The position numbers and the translations under genes are program-made. Shown here in pieces: positions 34,341 to 46,877 of a DNA stretch of 64,000 bases. Numbering within the stretch: position 1 is the stretch's first letter; each line of letters starts with the position of its first letter. The notes below the pieces were generated by a model, which did no database searches, was not told the origin of the DNA, and saw only the letters and a program-made list of their open reading frames with translations. Source of the stretch: Riptortus pedestris (Eukaryota; Arthropoda; Insecta; Hemiptera; Alydidae); assembly GCA_019009955.1 (NCBI GenBank), contig CM032230.1:24666001-24730000 (forward strand), given 5' to 3'.

Positions 34341-34475
34341 TCCTATTATTATTTATTTACATCCACTTTTTGCTATTAAGTCTAATTCGGACTGGTTGTC
34401 TAAAGGTTACCACCCTTTTCCCCTACGATAATAAATTCGTCAATATTTTTCCAATAGGAATATCACGCTTCAACT
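34341..34475 (-). mobile_element. SINE 3' half
   Basis: TTATTATTTATTTACATCCA tail, then TTTTTGCTATTAAGTCTAAT and GGTTACCACCCTTTTCCCCT. It fades before the tRNA-like head. Confidence 0.6.
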
Positions 34476-35032
34476 AACAATTGATGACAAAGGGATTACT
34501 CCGTGCTTCCACTAATCCAGTATTTTTATTTCGACGGCCAACCATTATTAATCAATTCGTTTGCGGATAACAACAATTTTAAACATAAATTCATCTTACT
34601 GCTTATAACTCAGGCATAAACAATGAATGACTGCACGATTACTGTACATATTATTTGGCAAATGTGTTATTGATGCATATCAATAAGGAATACGGATGAG
34701 TTTGTGCTTCCAATCTTAATATTTGTCCTGGAAATGATTTCTATATCTACCCTTCAACGACGGGCACCACGGGTAGTATTCAATAAAGAGGACGTCACAG
34801 GCTGATCCGTCAGATTAGATTGCGACATTCGAACCACTCGGATATAGAGGACTCCCACGCATTCACAACTACCTCGCTCATCGACGGCGGCACCGGGACT
34901 GTTGAGTTCAAGAAAAACGGATTTCTGCATTTTGGACTTCGTTCTATTTATAAACGGCGCTAGTGTATAGACTATCCTACCAGACTCTTAAGCATTACAG
35001 GAGAGTGGATTTTATGTATTAATTTATAGCAC
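34476..35032. other. Unassigned stretch, GC-richer block
   Basis: 34745-34960 is clearly less AT-rich (CGACGGCGGCACCGGGACTG). No reading frame or splice pattern stands out. It may be another mobile element or internal sequence of the adjoining family G copy. Confidence 0.4.
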
Positions 35033-35163
35033 TTTTCCCAATAGAAGGGAAATCAGCTATTGAGGTCGTACTCATGACGCGATTTCTGAACAATTTCTTC
35101 TAATGTCCAACGATCCCACATAGAAGATGACGGAAATGAGGTCCTTTCAAAATTATACATATA
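35033..35163 (-). mobile_element. Family G palindrome end, broken by Helitron
   Basis: GGGAAATCAGCTATTGAGGT, then CATGACGCGATTTCTGAAC and GGAAATGAGGTCCTTTCAAA, running into the start of an AT tract where the Helitron inserted (ATACATATA|CTAG). Confidence 0.75.
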
Positions 35164-36300
35164 CTAGCTCAGATACCCGGCTTCGCCCGGGAATTGATTT
35201 GAGGCTGAATGGTGATGGTATTTTTTTGGCAAGGCTTTACTTTGCACAATATTTTGACATTTACCCGTCCCAGTGTTTAGGGTTAATACCCGTTGTTGGC
35301 ATTTGTTAATAATAAAATTAATTTTTTATGTAAGTCTTCACTGTCCCCCAAATTGTCCTATTTCCCGTCTCATACATAGATTTCAGTTATAAAGGACAAA
35401 ATATTAACATAGATCTGAATTAATTTTTCCAGGTGAGGTACCTCATAGTTCAAATTGGAATGAATTGTTGAGCATATTAATATTTCTACGCAAATAACTT
35501 GCTCCACACATTGTTCCTGGAGAAATGTTTAAAACAAAAGTTAATCTAAATAACAAAGTAAACAACTTTTGTTATGTGCATGTTTGTCGAAAAACAAATA
35601 GACAATGAAATATCGCGAATTTTTATTTCAGGCCTCCCTTATAACCCCCACTCCCGTTCTCACCTAAAAATTTTAATATAGCTTATAATCATGGAAGAAT
35701 TCATGCTACTTGACTTACGGAGTTTTTTTTTAAGTTCGGTTTAATCTTTAGCGCCCAATGAAATAGTTGACTCCCGCTTTAGTTTATAGTGTATCTCTCG
35801 TTTACACTATGTTAAAAGACAAAAATGAATATGACAAAAGTTACTCTACATAACAAAATTAACAACTTTTGTTATGGCTATATTTGCCGAATAACCAATA
35901 GGAAACGAAATATCGCTATTTTTAATTTCTGGCTTGCCTAATAACCCCCACTCCTGCCCGTCCCTAGAAATGTTGGTATGGCTTATATAATGAAAGCGTT
36001 AGTGCTAATACATAAACCGAGATTTATTTATTTCCGTTGGGTCTCTTGTCCCAAATAAAATTGTTCACTTCCGCTATAGGTTTTAGCGTATATCTCGTTT
36101 ATAATTCGGGTTCGAAAAAAGTGTATATGACCAAAGTTACTCTAAATAACAAAATAAACAACTTTTGTTAAGTTCATATTAGCCGAAAAACCAATAGGAA
36201 AAGAAATATCGCTATTTTGAATTTCTGGCTTCCCTTATAATCCCCACTCCTGTTCGTCTCAGAGGATATTAATATAGCCTAAAGTCTAAGTTTGGTTAGT
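35164..36300 (-). mobile_element. Helitron with three ~300 bp modules, 5' end lost
   Basis: On the minus strand it ends CCCGGGCGAAGCCGGG hairpin, TATCTGAGCTAG|T, identical in plan to the three Helitrons at 49-53 kb. Three internal modules are recognised by their reversed CCCCCACTCC blocks near 35645, 35945 and 36240. The 5' part stops near 36300 in a TA-rich stretch, so the TC terminus is missing. Confidence 0.8.
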
Positions 36301-36317
36301 AGTAATAGTTGGGTTAA

Positions 36318-36371
<54 letters not shown>

Positions 36372-36415
36372 GTGTGTGTGAGTTTGTGTTCTATAAATAT
36401 AGCTGTATACATTTT

Positions 36416-36549
36416 AAGCAGATTTCCCTTAAGGGAAATCAGCTATTGAGGTCGTATTCATGACGCGAGTTTTGAAAAATTTCCTCAAATGTCCATCGAT
36501 CCTACCCAGGAGATGACGAAAATGAGGTCCGTTCAAAATTATATATATA

Positions 36550-36593
<44 letters not shown>

Positions 36594-36946
36594 TTTTGAA
36601 AATTCAAAATATCTCCGTTATTATGCGTCAGATCGAAAAATTGTATAGAATCAATCTTATTGTAAATTAAATTTACTATAAATATTGTTCTATACATTTA
36701 TTCTGTATCTTGAATATTAACCGAGATATTTGCAGTTGTATTGTGTTTGTGGTCGACGGAACCCCGCCATGTTCCGGACTCTCCGCCGAGAGCTCTGGTG
36801 GCCGTTTCCAGAACTATTCGTCCCTCGTGAATAGGTTTAGAGATCCCTTCCTACTACAGCTGTTATTAGGCGGATTTCTCTATTGTAAAACATCACGTGG
36901 GAAATCTGCTTAGTTTACGCAGCCCCTGCGTGGCGGACTTTTATTT
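36416..36946 (-). mobile_element. Family G element, reverse, internally deleted
   Basis: It begins with the perfect palindrome CAGATTTCCCTTAAGGGAAA at 36419, has a broken (TA)n at 36539-36590 and ends CCTGCGTGGCGGACTTTTA. It lacks the segment that other copies have right after the TA tract. 36745-36840 carries a GC-rich insert (TCTCCGCCGAGAGCTCTGG) shared only with the copy at 58388. Confidence 0.8.
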
Positions 36947-37486
36947 TCTCTGTCTTTAATAACAACGGAGATATTCGCATTTTGTAGTTTTCAGACGTCA
37001 GTAAACCCCTACTCCTCTCATATCATATTAGATATTATATGACTAAAATGTTGTGGTTGTGAATCGGAAAGTTTTGTTTATTCTATACCATACTCGATAT
37101 TTAACTGTTTCATTCCACACTGAAGGTGTTATTGGTTAATGCCTGAAATTAGGAGTGGAGTAGAGGTTGAGGAAAATTCAAAATATTGCCATTATTATGA
37201 GTTCTATTGTAAAATGTTATAGAACCAATCTGATTAAGCTACCGATGCTCTATAATGATTTTTTTTTTTTTTTTTTTACATTTTTTCGTAACTCAAGTAT
37301 TAAGCGAGTTATTTGTACTTTCTTGTTTTCAGCCTTCAATAATCCCCCCTCCCTCCCCACAAATCCTTTTACTCATCGGTTTTTTATATAGAAATGGAGA
37401 ATATGTAGTGATGAGATCACAAGTGTGTTATACCCGTACGTGGGAAATCTGAATAGTTTCGCAGCCCCTGCGTGACGTACTTTTTA
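36947..37486 (-). mobile_element. Two family G fragments
   Basis: 36947-37035 is a short core-side piece (AACGGAGATATTCGCATTTT). 37140-37486 is a longer piece with ATTATGAGTTCTATTGTAAA, CTCATCGGTTTTTTATATAG and the terminus CTGCGTGACGTACTTTTTAA. Confidence 0.65.
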
Positions 37487-38499
37487 AAGTAATAAACAAG
37501 TTTTTTTTATCAAATTTCTGTAAATTAGGGTGGTTTTATGTCATTTTATATAAAACCACTGCCAGGATCCAGACTATATGCGAGGGAACCAGAAGGTGAC
37601 GAAAATAATGATGCTAGTTGTACTTAATGGTGCCGTCATAAAACAAGTCTAAAGGAGGCGCCTTTCAGTTGCATTTAGTCAGCTCTTGCTACTGTTCGAT
37701 ATTACTATACCAATGTCAAACCGTGAAGAAACATGAAGACAAAGTCAATTCTCAAAGACCTAGATTGTAATATTGATAAGAACCGTGGGTGTCCAGGAGT
37801 ATATTTACTATCCCCAGTATATATCAAGCTCATGAAGAATATATGTTTGTATGAAGGCATGTCTTTTCAATGGGAATCATCGGGGGTATTTATAAGATGC
37901 TTGATATCTTCGAAAAATAAAATTCTGGGCCCACCACCTGTTCCTCTATGACTAGTCTTGCTTTCAAATTTGTCATTAGGTATGTCGATATGCCATAAGA
38001 AATGTACAATAAGCGTCGCTCTTCTATTTCCTAACGTATTAACAAAAATAATTTCACTTTCACTTACTCAACGTATTGAATGAACTAGAGAAAACAAAAA
38101 CTGACTCCTTCATTCATCATTTGAATCCTTTATCGTAACAACCCTTAACAATTAATGAAAAAAAAATAAAAAACTCATTTCATTTTCTTCCCTGCCTTAA
38201 ACATAATAATACAATTTGCGTACAGCGAAATCTAAATAAAATTTCATTTAGTAATAAGAATATTTTAAATCGAAGAGATTTTATTGGAAGATGACAATTT
38301 TCCTTTTCGACTTTTAGTCATCGCACTTTATCAATAAGCCAGTCTGTCATGAAACGGCATATTCTAAGCTTAAATATTAATTGTTGTTGTCAACTAACCT
38401 TTATTTTGTCAGAGGTGCAAACCCTAGCGGGATGGCATTAATATTTACTGTTGACCTAGAAAAGCTTATTTCATATATCGCACTAAATATTTAACTTTT
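37487..38499. other. Unassigned stretch with a dispersed repeat
   Basis: 37845-37985 (ATAAGATGCTTGATATCTTC ... CAAATTTGTCATT) resembles 47570-47690 in the same orientation, so both belong to an unidentified repeat. Nothing else is recognised. Confidence 0.4.
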
Positions 38500-39063
38500 T
38501 CATTAAAGAAAATAGTAATTAATGTATGAAAGTGAATTGGTAATGGAGGGGGGGAGGTTAGAGAGAAGGGGGTTTGATAGCTCAAAATATCTTGTTTTAT
38601 ACATTTCGTAACTAAAACAATAATAAGCGAGTTATTCGTATTTACTTGTTATCCGCTTGCAATAAACCCCCACTCCTAGTCATCGACTTATGACTTACAA
38701 TTAGATATAGAGATTATATTACCTGGACACTAGCTTACACCCTTCGCTTCACAGATCCGAGGTAAGTAAACAGACTTGGACTAAACGTAAACAACTACAT
38801 GTAAACAAACTAATACGGTGACCAGACGCATAAAACCTACTGACCAACAGACATCTAACTCAGTACAACTTTTTGACGGGCTTGAAGATGGTGCCATCGC
38901 ATCGAAAGCACAATGCCAGCTGTACTCGACCATCAGCCAGTGACGACGGTCTCCACAGGTATGACAACAGAGATTATATGGTCAGATGATATTACTAGAG
39001 TGATGTTCCAGCACGTAGAAAATCTGCTTAGTTTACGTCGCTCCTGTGTGACGGACTCTTTTA
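38500..39063 (-). mobile_element. Family G copy carrying a 249 bp insertion
   Basis: Core AGCTCAAAATATCTTG at ~38580, CAATAAACCCCCACTCCTAG, terminus CTGTGTGACGGACTCTTTTA. The element is continuous once the insert at 38720-38968 and one duplication are removed. Confidence 0.65.
38720..38968 (+). mobile_element. 249 bp insertion with 11 bp target duplication
   Basis: Flanked by AGAGATTATAT at 38709-38719 and 38969-38979. It contains CTTGAAGATGGTGCCATCGC then ATCGAAAGC, in which GATGG-TG-CCATC can pair, resembling Penelope-associated motifs. No long A-tail or inverted ends are seen, so the class is unclear; a short retroposon or solo Penelope end are options. Confidence 0.65.
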
Positions 39064-39119
39064 GTGTTTAAATTAAAGGCGTTTTAGTATTGTATTAAGT
39101 GATATTTTTTTTTAGTATT

Positions 39120-39297
39120 CCTTTAAATGGTAAACTTAGAGTGGCGAGTTCGATTCTCGCCTCCGCAGTAGGAATTTATTTAGTGGCCCACTTATTAAAT
39201 AAAATCCTTAGTCCCACCCTGGCTAGAAAGTTGACAACTATAGATAACCCGTCCCAATTAGCCATAGTAGCACAAAGTAGACGTTATTAATAACATC
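39120..39297 (+). mobile_element. SINE copy, 5'-truncated
   Basis: GAGTGGCGAGTTCGATTCTC (box B), GTAGGAATTTATTTAGTGGC, CCCAATTAGCCATAGTAGCA and a TTATTAATAA-type tail. The first half of the tRNA-like head is missing. Confidence 0.75.
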
Positions 39298-41350
39298 AAC
39301 AGTGTTCCTTTAATAGCTTTCTTTGTTGTTATGGTGATAGACCTGAAGATATTGAAATGAAGCACTCAAAAGGAGAAAACTTGTGAAGGGCTGGCGGAGT
39401 TCTCTTTGATCCTTCTATTGATAGTCCTTCACTCACTGCGATATCTATCTATTATGAATTGAATTGCTTTCCAGTAAACTGCTACGGGACCAAGCTCATA
39501 AATATCATTCCTTGGTAAGAAAAACGAATAACTATCTACAACGTTTTTGGGTGCAAATAAATTCCGATGATAATTGTAAATAAGGTACAAAAAAAGATTT
39601 AAAAATAAAACAGAAATTTTATTACAGCACTGGCACATTTAAGAATGGCTATAAACAAAACTGTCTTATTTGAAAAGTAATGAACTCAAAAACAAAAGGG
39701 TTTTTGCATGGATGTTGAGAACGCTTGTGGCTTCTTGGAACTTTACAGAAAATATAACATAAAATATACAATGTATTCTTTTGTATCTAAGTTGATGTAG
39801 AATAGCGTCGAGGCACTGGCTGCCCTGGAAAATGAGGACTTCTTAAATCCGGCTATAAAGAAAGAAGCCCTGTGTTATTGTATGTTTAGGAGAAGAAGCA
39901 ACACCATCCGACTCTCTCTCACTTTCTCTCTCATTCCCTCTCCTCTTCCTCCACCTTCCTTGTCTCTCTCTGTCTCCATCTAAATGTCTCTCACCTTCCC
40001 TTATTTCTTGCCTTAACTTTTGTTTGAATAATTGAATTCAGCTCCTTCATTCAAATTGTGTAATTCCTTATTCATTCATCCTTTTAAATACCTGACATTC
40101 TTTCAAATACTTTTGTGTTGGACAAAGAAGAGAAGCTGTGTTTTAATTTATAGGGTTTGAATTTTATCCATTCATGTAATAATGCCTGATATCTAGGAAA
40201 ATGAAAGTAACCTTAATATTCTAGTGAATTCTACTTGGCAGACTTAATTGTTACTTCCTTTTACAAAGTAAAGGAAAAACATTAATCGCGGAAATTTTCA
40301 ACATTAAGAATTATCCCTATTTACTCTCCCAGAAACCATTTTGAGTCGTTTAGGCGCATCGCCTATATGCATTTACTTGTGTTGCGTAACTCAAAAACTG
40401 CAAGCCTTATAATATTGAAATTTCATATTCGGAATCATTGTATCATCTAGTTGTGTGCCTCCTCTTTTGACGGAAATCGACTGGGGGAGGGGAAGTTTAG
40501 TGTAGGACAATGTTAAAAAAAAAAAAAAAAAATCTCTGCATGTATTAGTGATCCGAAATTATCGCAACTTTTTTGTACATCATGAAAATGATAAGTTTAT
40601 CACGTTCAAATGTATTAATTTTAAGTGAAGTACTACATCTGGCACGCTAATACTGAAATCCTGTAAATCCTCTTTACATTTTAGTTTCCGGCAGAAATGC
40701 AAACATTAAGTTTTTTCTTTAGAAATGTTGAAACGAGTTGGTCTACTCCATTGTTACACATTTTCTATAGAACATTGGATTTCAAATTGTGCGACGTCGG
40801 ATGGTTCTTATTCAATGTATGTAACAAAGTCATTTGCAAAGAAAGATTATTTTACACCATGTCCAAGAGTTGATATTATATAATTTATTGCTATTTGCAA
40901 GAAAGTACTGGTCCACGAGGGTTTCTAATAAATATGGTCAAGAAGGCTGTCCTGCTAATTGTTCTTGAAAACTTCGATTATTTATAAATTCAGTTATAAA
41001 TTTTAGTATCCCTCCTTTTAAATCCCAGTTTAGAGGTGGGAATATGGTCCTATGTATCCATACTGTATCACCTAACCTTTATTCCAAAGAATATGTAACA
41101 TGCTGTTACTTAGCGAAACCGTATTGAACTTAGTTGATTAAGAAGTGGGATTTTCTAAAGCCATTGATAGTCGGTGATAAGTCTGTGTTTGTTCAAGTAG
41201 ATGATATGACAGGCATTGACAACTTTTTCCAGTACTTTTGAAACACATTATATTGGGGAAATAGGTCGCCAAGTTATCTAAGGAATGATCCTTTTCTGTT
41301 TCAAGATGGTCATTCATTTTTAAGACCATGAAAATATGCCAGTTTATGTA

Positions 41351-41381
<31 letters not shown>

Positions 41382-42304
41382 CACACAGTTATATGACTAA
41401 AGCTGGGGTTTTGTAGGATTAATAGACTAATTCCATGAATGATTTGGTGGTAATGAGCCATTTCTAAAATGATTTTGACCTTTTCTGGGTTGACTTGATA
41501 TAACTGCAGTATTAAAGGGCTTGAAATGCTTTGTTTACAGGGTCATCACGCTTCCTTCTGCTCACTGCTCCCAATACATTTTCAGCCTGACCTTCTCTGA
41601 GCCCTATATCGCTGTTCGACATCAAAGAACGTATCTGACTTCCTTGTTTATACTCCTCCTATTGTTCACATTTAATGATTTCGGTGATTTTCAATAATAT
41701 TGTTTATTTCGAGGAAAACAATATAATGATTACATCGTGCTTAGGTGTTAGGTTATATTGATTTTTGATTCATGTGCTCGGACGATGACTGTGCCCGAGG
41801 GACTATCAACGATAGCTGTGCGCCTATAGAATGAAAAAATGTTTCTGTTTCCAATATCCGTTCATTTTACCCAAATAAATCTACGGATATTGTAAATATG
41901 CGGTATTCCATACATTACTAACACACAAGACTCGAGATTTGGTTCTGCCAAAACGTATATTTGCTAACATTTTCAATCGAAAGTTTTATCCTTAATATGC
42001 ATTCAATAGTGTTTGGAACATATTTCCAAATGTTGTACTGTACCGGATCGGTGGAGGAAAGATAACTGAGGTCCAGGTTGTGTTGTCTGTTTGATCATAC
42101 AAAGGATTATAAAGTATTAAAGACTGCAATTAAGATAGAATCACTGTCGCCATAGTGAATGGGAAACGTTGATGGCAGGGACATAGTTACCATAAGAGCA
42201 AAGAATGTATATATTTCGGTTGGTAATATAGGCCATTAGAAATATTTAGCCGCTTCCGAACGAGAACCCAGGGATTCGTTTTCAGAGTTTCACTTAGTGA
42301 GTGC

Positions 42305-42540
42305 TCAACTCGACGTACAACCCCCGTTATCCAAGGAGGACCTGGAATGAGATATCTCAAGTAGACTGACGGGCCCCATTTTATCCAGGAGGTCGGTGGT
42401 CAATTCACCCTTTGGCGGTCGGCCTGTGTGACTAATAAAGTCATAATCTTTAGTCATCCAGAGGGGTTGACAGATATTAATACTCATTAGATGCCCGCTA
42501 ATCCACAAGCGCTCAGAGACTAGGCATGGTTCAAACCTGC
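42305..42540 (-). repeat. Diverged dispersed repeat, pair of 61435-61690
   Basis: Shares CCCGTTATCCAAGGAG-type and GACTAATAAAGTCA-type blocks, in the same order and orientation, with 61435-61690. The class is unknown. Confidence 0.4.
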
Positions 42541-42597
42541 ACCTAATTTAAGCTACATTAAGCTATCTAAGAGTAGTGGTAGATGTACGCATGCATT

Positions 42598-42601
<4 letters not shown>

Positions 42602-42645
<44 letters not shown>
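42602..42645. repeat. (TA)n microsatellite
   Basis: About 22 TA units without family G flanks. Confidence 0.9.
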
Positions 42646-42648
<3 letters not shown>

Positions 42649-43600
42649 GAGTAAGAGCCATATGCATACGGAAGGCTTTAGTATAAAAAATAGAACTCCG
42701 GAATCACATTTTAGTAACTTATCTGCTGAAATTGCTAAAAAAAATAGTAATGTGCACCCATCCAAGTGCAGACATTTGATCCCGCTGTCACGCAAAGGCT
42801 TCCATGCACCAACACAGAGCTGGAAGTTTTCACAGTCTTGCTGTTTACAATCACCCGAAAATGGACCTCCTGATAAGTTGTAGACAATGTTATAGAGATG
42901 TTTTATATAATTAAAAAGTATCGCAAATGACAGTTCTTTATTTGTGGTCAATATAGACATTAGCAACATGTTTTAATGACTAACAACATTTTAAAATATG
43001 AATATTTACATTTTCAACTAAAATATCTAGAATTTTACAAAACGTCTGTTATTGATATTTCTCAATAGGGAAACATTATATGCTTTAAGTTTTACAGCTT
43101 AAAATAAGTTATTTAATAGGAATGATACGGCTATTTCAAATATCTCATTAGCACTAGGAACACACCAGGACAGTGAACAACTCATGCCATTTAAAAGGAC
43201 GAATGTTCTTTGTGAGAAACGAAAATATATTTTTCTGTGCTCATTAAGAGCTACCGAAAAATAGCTTACATATAATAAGTGAACTTTAATTTGAAATAGT
43301 TCCAGGTTTCAGCTATATCCAACCAAAGTAAATTTCAGGGATAATGTAACTATGCAGATTTACAAGAGCGAAACATAAATTTCATCTCAAACTATATTCT
43401 CTACTTCTGCCATAGAAAGACGACTAAATAAAATGATATCAGCATGAGCACACGATATTTACCGATAAAATATTTTAATGAGAAATTAGAATGAGTATGA
43501 AGTTTATTGAATGTTTAAAACGCAAACCTACAATTACCTCATCCAATATCGGATAATTATACCATCGATTAAATACAAACCATTCACGCGGATAATATAA

Positions 43601-43662
43601 AGTTTTTTTTTTTTTCAAGCCCCCCCTTGAAGGGGTTGAAGGGGGGCCTTCCCCTCAACGTT
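43601..43662 (-). other. Hairpin-ending retroposon tail
   Basis: On the minus strand: GTTGAGGGGAAGGCCCCCCT, then CAACCCCTTCAAGGGGGGG, CTTG and a run of ~13 A. CCCCCCTT and AAGGGGGG form an 8 bp stem. This looks like the 3' end of a polyadenylated retroposon, but the body and target duplications are not identified. Confidence 0.45.
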
Positions 43663-45152
43663 TTCATGTTACTCTGAAAACTATTTTGTTCGTAATAATA
43701 AGTGTAACAAGTTTAATTAAATTAGGTATTTAAAAAAGACCTTAAAAGCTCACCAGCTGCCAAAAAGTAACGATATATTGCCAAACATGAATCAATTATT
43801 TCAGGTGTTCAGAAAAGTGCATGAAAAGTAGTAGAATAAAAGACAGTACAAGTTGCCCCAAAAGCGAGCTTCTTCCCAACAATCTGATGTAGACACCACA
43901 TAATTTTCTTGTACTCTAATTATATAATTATATTGAAAAACAAGTATAATGATTATCAGCATTACATTTAAAATTATTTCATTTTTAGTTTGTACAAGAT
44001 ATTTCCGTTCCACTACGTCGGGTCAAACATGTATTAAGAGATAATTTATTGATCTTTGTATGATATACAAAAAAAAAATCGTATATAAATGTTTTGTACC
44101 ACTAATAGGCACGGAGGAATTCGCAATTTCTTTTTACCCTCCTTTACACTCCCTCATATATATATATTGTTTGGTGTTATATATAGTTAATTTCATTCAA
44201 GTGAAGTTAGCAATATTTTTAATTCTTCATAAATATGATATTGTAATGAGTTTCTGTATTTTTAGCCAATGAAGAATAGCATCAATAGTATTATAATAAA
44301 ACTGAGGATTTATTTATTTTTTTAAACTGCTCTATTCTTTTTTTTAGAGAATACTAATGACATAGTTGATATTATTAAAATTAACTGTTGAATTTGTCTT
44401 TTTATTTTGAAATAGGAAAATACAGCCCGTTTATTAATAAAAAAAAAGAAAAAGATCCGCTAAATTGGGTTTGAGCAGGAATTCCAAGAAAAGCATTGGA
44501 TCTGGTTATAAGGACACTTGTTCTACAAGTCACAGCACTTAATAAACATCGTTCCAAGCTCTTCTCTGCTGAATGCCAGCTGTTTACTTCTTTCTGGAAT
44601 TCATGACATTTAGTGAAACACTCAGTCGCTTTGTCACAAGTTACAATGTCGAACTTTTTCTTTTTAATTTGATCTATGTCAGCCGTTTTATTTTAAGAAA
44701 AATCAGAGCTCTAGTTCATCCACAATTTTTTTTTTTCAAATCTCCACAGTAACTAAATACTGGATACTAAAAGTGAGATCTCTTCAAAATCAGAGTTATT
44801 TACCCTTGAACAGTTACGCGTACGCAATTTAGATTTCAATATTATTTAACAATCGGATTGATGTGAAATTAAAGGCCAAGTTAGTTAATGGCCTAAGTTA
44901 ACTATAGGGGTTGGTTCTTTAGGGTGAAGAGGAAAATGAAACATGGGATATATCTCCCTTATTGAACAATGGAAAAACTCTTAAACAAGTTATTTCATAC
45001 AGTATTTTCACTAGTCAAATATTGAGGTAGAGAGATATATTTATTATTTATTTTACGTTTTGTTATAAAATATAACTTCAGTACCTCTAGATTCTCAGAA
45101 CAAGTTCATATAACACAAAATAGTCCATGCGGAAAAGCCAGGCAAGTTTATA

Positions 45153-45153
<1 letters not shown>
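43663..45153. other. Unassigned stretch
   Basis: AT-rich, with several poly-T/poly-A runs. Small open frames at 43801-44272 show no domain. Confidence 0.45.
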
Positions 45154-45201
<48 letters not shown>

Positions 45202-45300
45202 TAAGCTAATTAAAGTTTGTTATAAGATTCGCTACTTTAATAAAAGATAGGTAGAAAATAAAAAGTAAAGTCCGTCACGCAGGAGCTAGAGTCAGGGATT
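45154..45300 (+). repeat. (TA)n tract and isolated family G left end
   Basis: A TA tract at 45154-45199 is followed at 45264 by AAAGTCCGTCACGCAGGAGC. The rest of the G element is absent and LINE sequence follows. Confidence 0.55.
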
Positions 45301-45309
45301 TCACCATTT

Positions 45310-45800
45310 TTGTGGATTCTCTTTCTAAATAATTTAATTCGTAGAAATTTTCCAAATAATGTAAGAAATACCTTTGCTGATGACATTATAATTTTAATTC
45401 AATCCATGCAAGTGTGAAAGATTACATCATGATAAATACAATAGAAAAATGATTCACGAAAACAAACTACCTTTTAGCACACACACAAATCGACTTATAT
45501 ATTATTTACTCGTTAGGAGAATACATTCGCCATTATAAGTTCACTCACATATTATAAAAGACAATTCATAAATAGACTTAAATCTTTAAAATATTTAGGA
45601 GTAACGATAAATTAAACTGGAACTTTCAAATTGACAAACTTCAGAATAGATTACTTAAACTCGAAAATTCTCTATACTTAGATGCAACATGTTGGGATTT
45701 AATTGCAGATGCATTACACATCTTGTACAATGGTGCAGTACTTACGTCCATGACATATGCACTTAACTCTGCAGTATATGCACTTAACTTGACACATGTG
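45310..45800 (+). pseudogene. LINE reverse transcriptase fragment
   Basis: Frames give NTFADDIIILIQ (the Y/FADD catalytic box), then KYLGVTIN, NWNFQIDKLQNRLLKLENS and ILYNGAVLTSMTYA: the palm and thumb order of a non-LTR polymerase. Stops and frameshifts separate the pieces. It is a different lineage from the LINEs at 23 and 48 kb, judged by the FADD and LGVTI context. Confidence 0.65.
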
Positions 45801-46831
45801 GAGACATTTACACTACAAGATCACGGGTGTCTAGTGACTCAGTTTGACTGCCCCTTGGGGATGGCAATGGAATTCTCTCACTCACTAAAGATATCCAAGT
45901 CCTAAAGTTCCATGTATGTAATAATTCAAGTAAAACCAGTAGCTTAATTAATAAATGATCCAATCTAACCAGGATTAGAGGCAGGACAAAATCTAATATT
46001 GTAAATTAGTCTGTTATAATTCATTATGTATTGTTTGGGTGAGTTAGGAGATAAGATAAATGGCAGAGCTTCATTTTGATTTATGACACAAGTTTATGAT
46101 CTCAGCAAATTGATCATTTATTTTATGATTCCTCACAGGTTTCTTGGGAGTAATGCATTTTTTCATTGGAATTCAAAGCCTTATAAAATGGTAAAATTGT
46201 TAGTTTACCTTTTTAACTAATATAAAACAACATTTTAAACCATTTTCAGAAATTTAGCAAATATTTCATAAGATACCTTCCTCTAAATTTGTTAAAATTA
46301 TATTAAATCCATTAGAGCTGTAGAAACAAATATTTATTGTATTGAAATCAATAGTTTCATTGAATTCCCTAGTATCTTTCTCAATAAATGTTTGGGCTAT
46401 CGAAAGAGTCATTTGTCGCAGAAGTTTTTATTAAATAATAAAGCCCGATTAAGAAATAAAAACATGATACATTTATTACTATATGTTTTTTTTCAAACGT
46501 ATTATTTGAGTGTGATACGTCTTTAGAGATGAGGTACCCTTCTGATGTCATCTGTGTATCCCATTTCAGTTGCTTGATAATTCTTGTAGTTGTATATTGT
46601 ATGCAAAATTTTGAACCACTCTAACTTTTTTAATCTACAGCTTATAGTCTGTTCATGTTAATTTTGGAAACAGTCACACACGTACAGGTTTTCTTTTCAG
46701 CCCAACAACGAGGAAATGAATCATCCTTTGAATATTCTTTGTCATTACTTTCTGTTCTTCCTTAATCCAAAGATACACTGGAAGCAATAGGGGGAAATGC
46801 ATACGCCCAATAGGGGAATGGTGAATAAGAT

Positions 46832-46877
<46 letters not shown>

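Larger units (their letters stand above)
39298..43600. other. Unassigned stretch
   Basis: No gene is recognised. It includes a pyrimidine-rich tract at 39905-40010 (CTCTCTCACTTTCTCTCTC), an 18-A run near 40515, TA tracts at 41350-41378 and 42602-42645, and the repeat at 42305-42540. An open frame at 41138-41461 reads through a TA tract and is not called. Confidence 0.4.

Noticed and set aside
42602..42969. Open frames beside the (TA)n tract at 42.6 kb
   Set aside because: Cysteine-containing frames on both strands have no domain or homology that I can name; left as unassigned.
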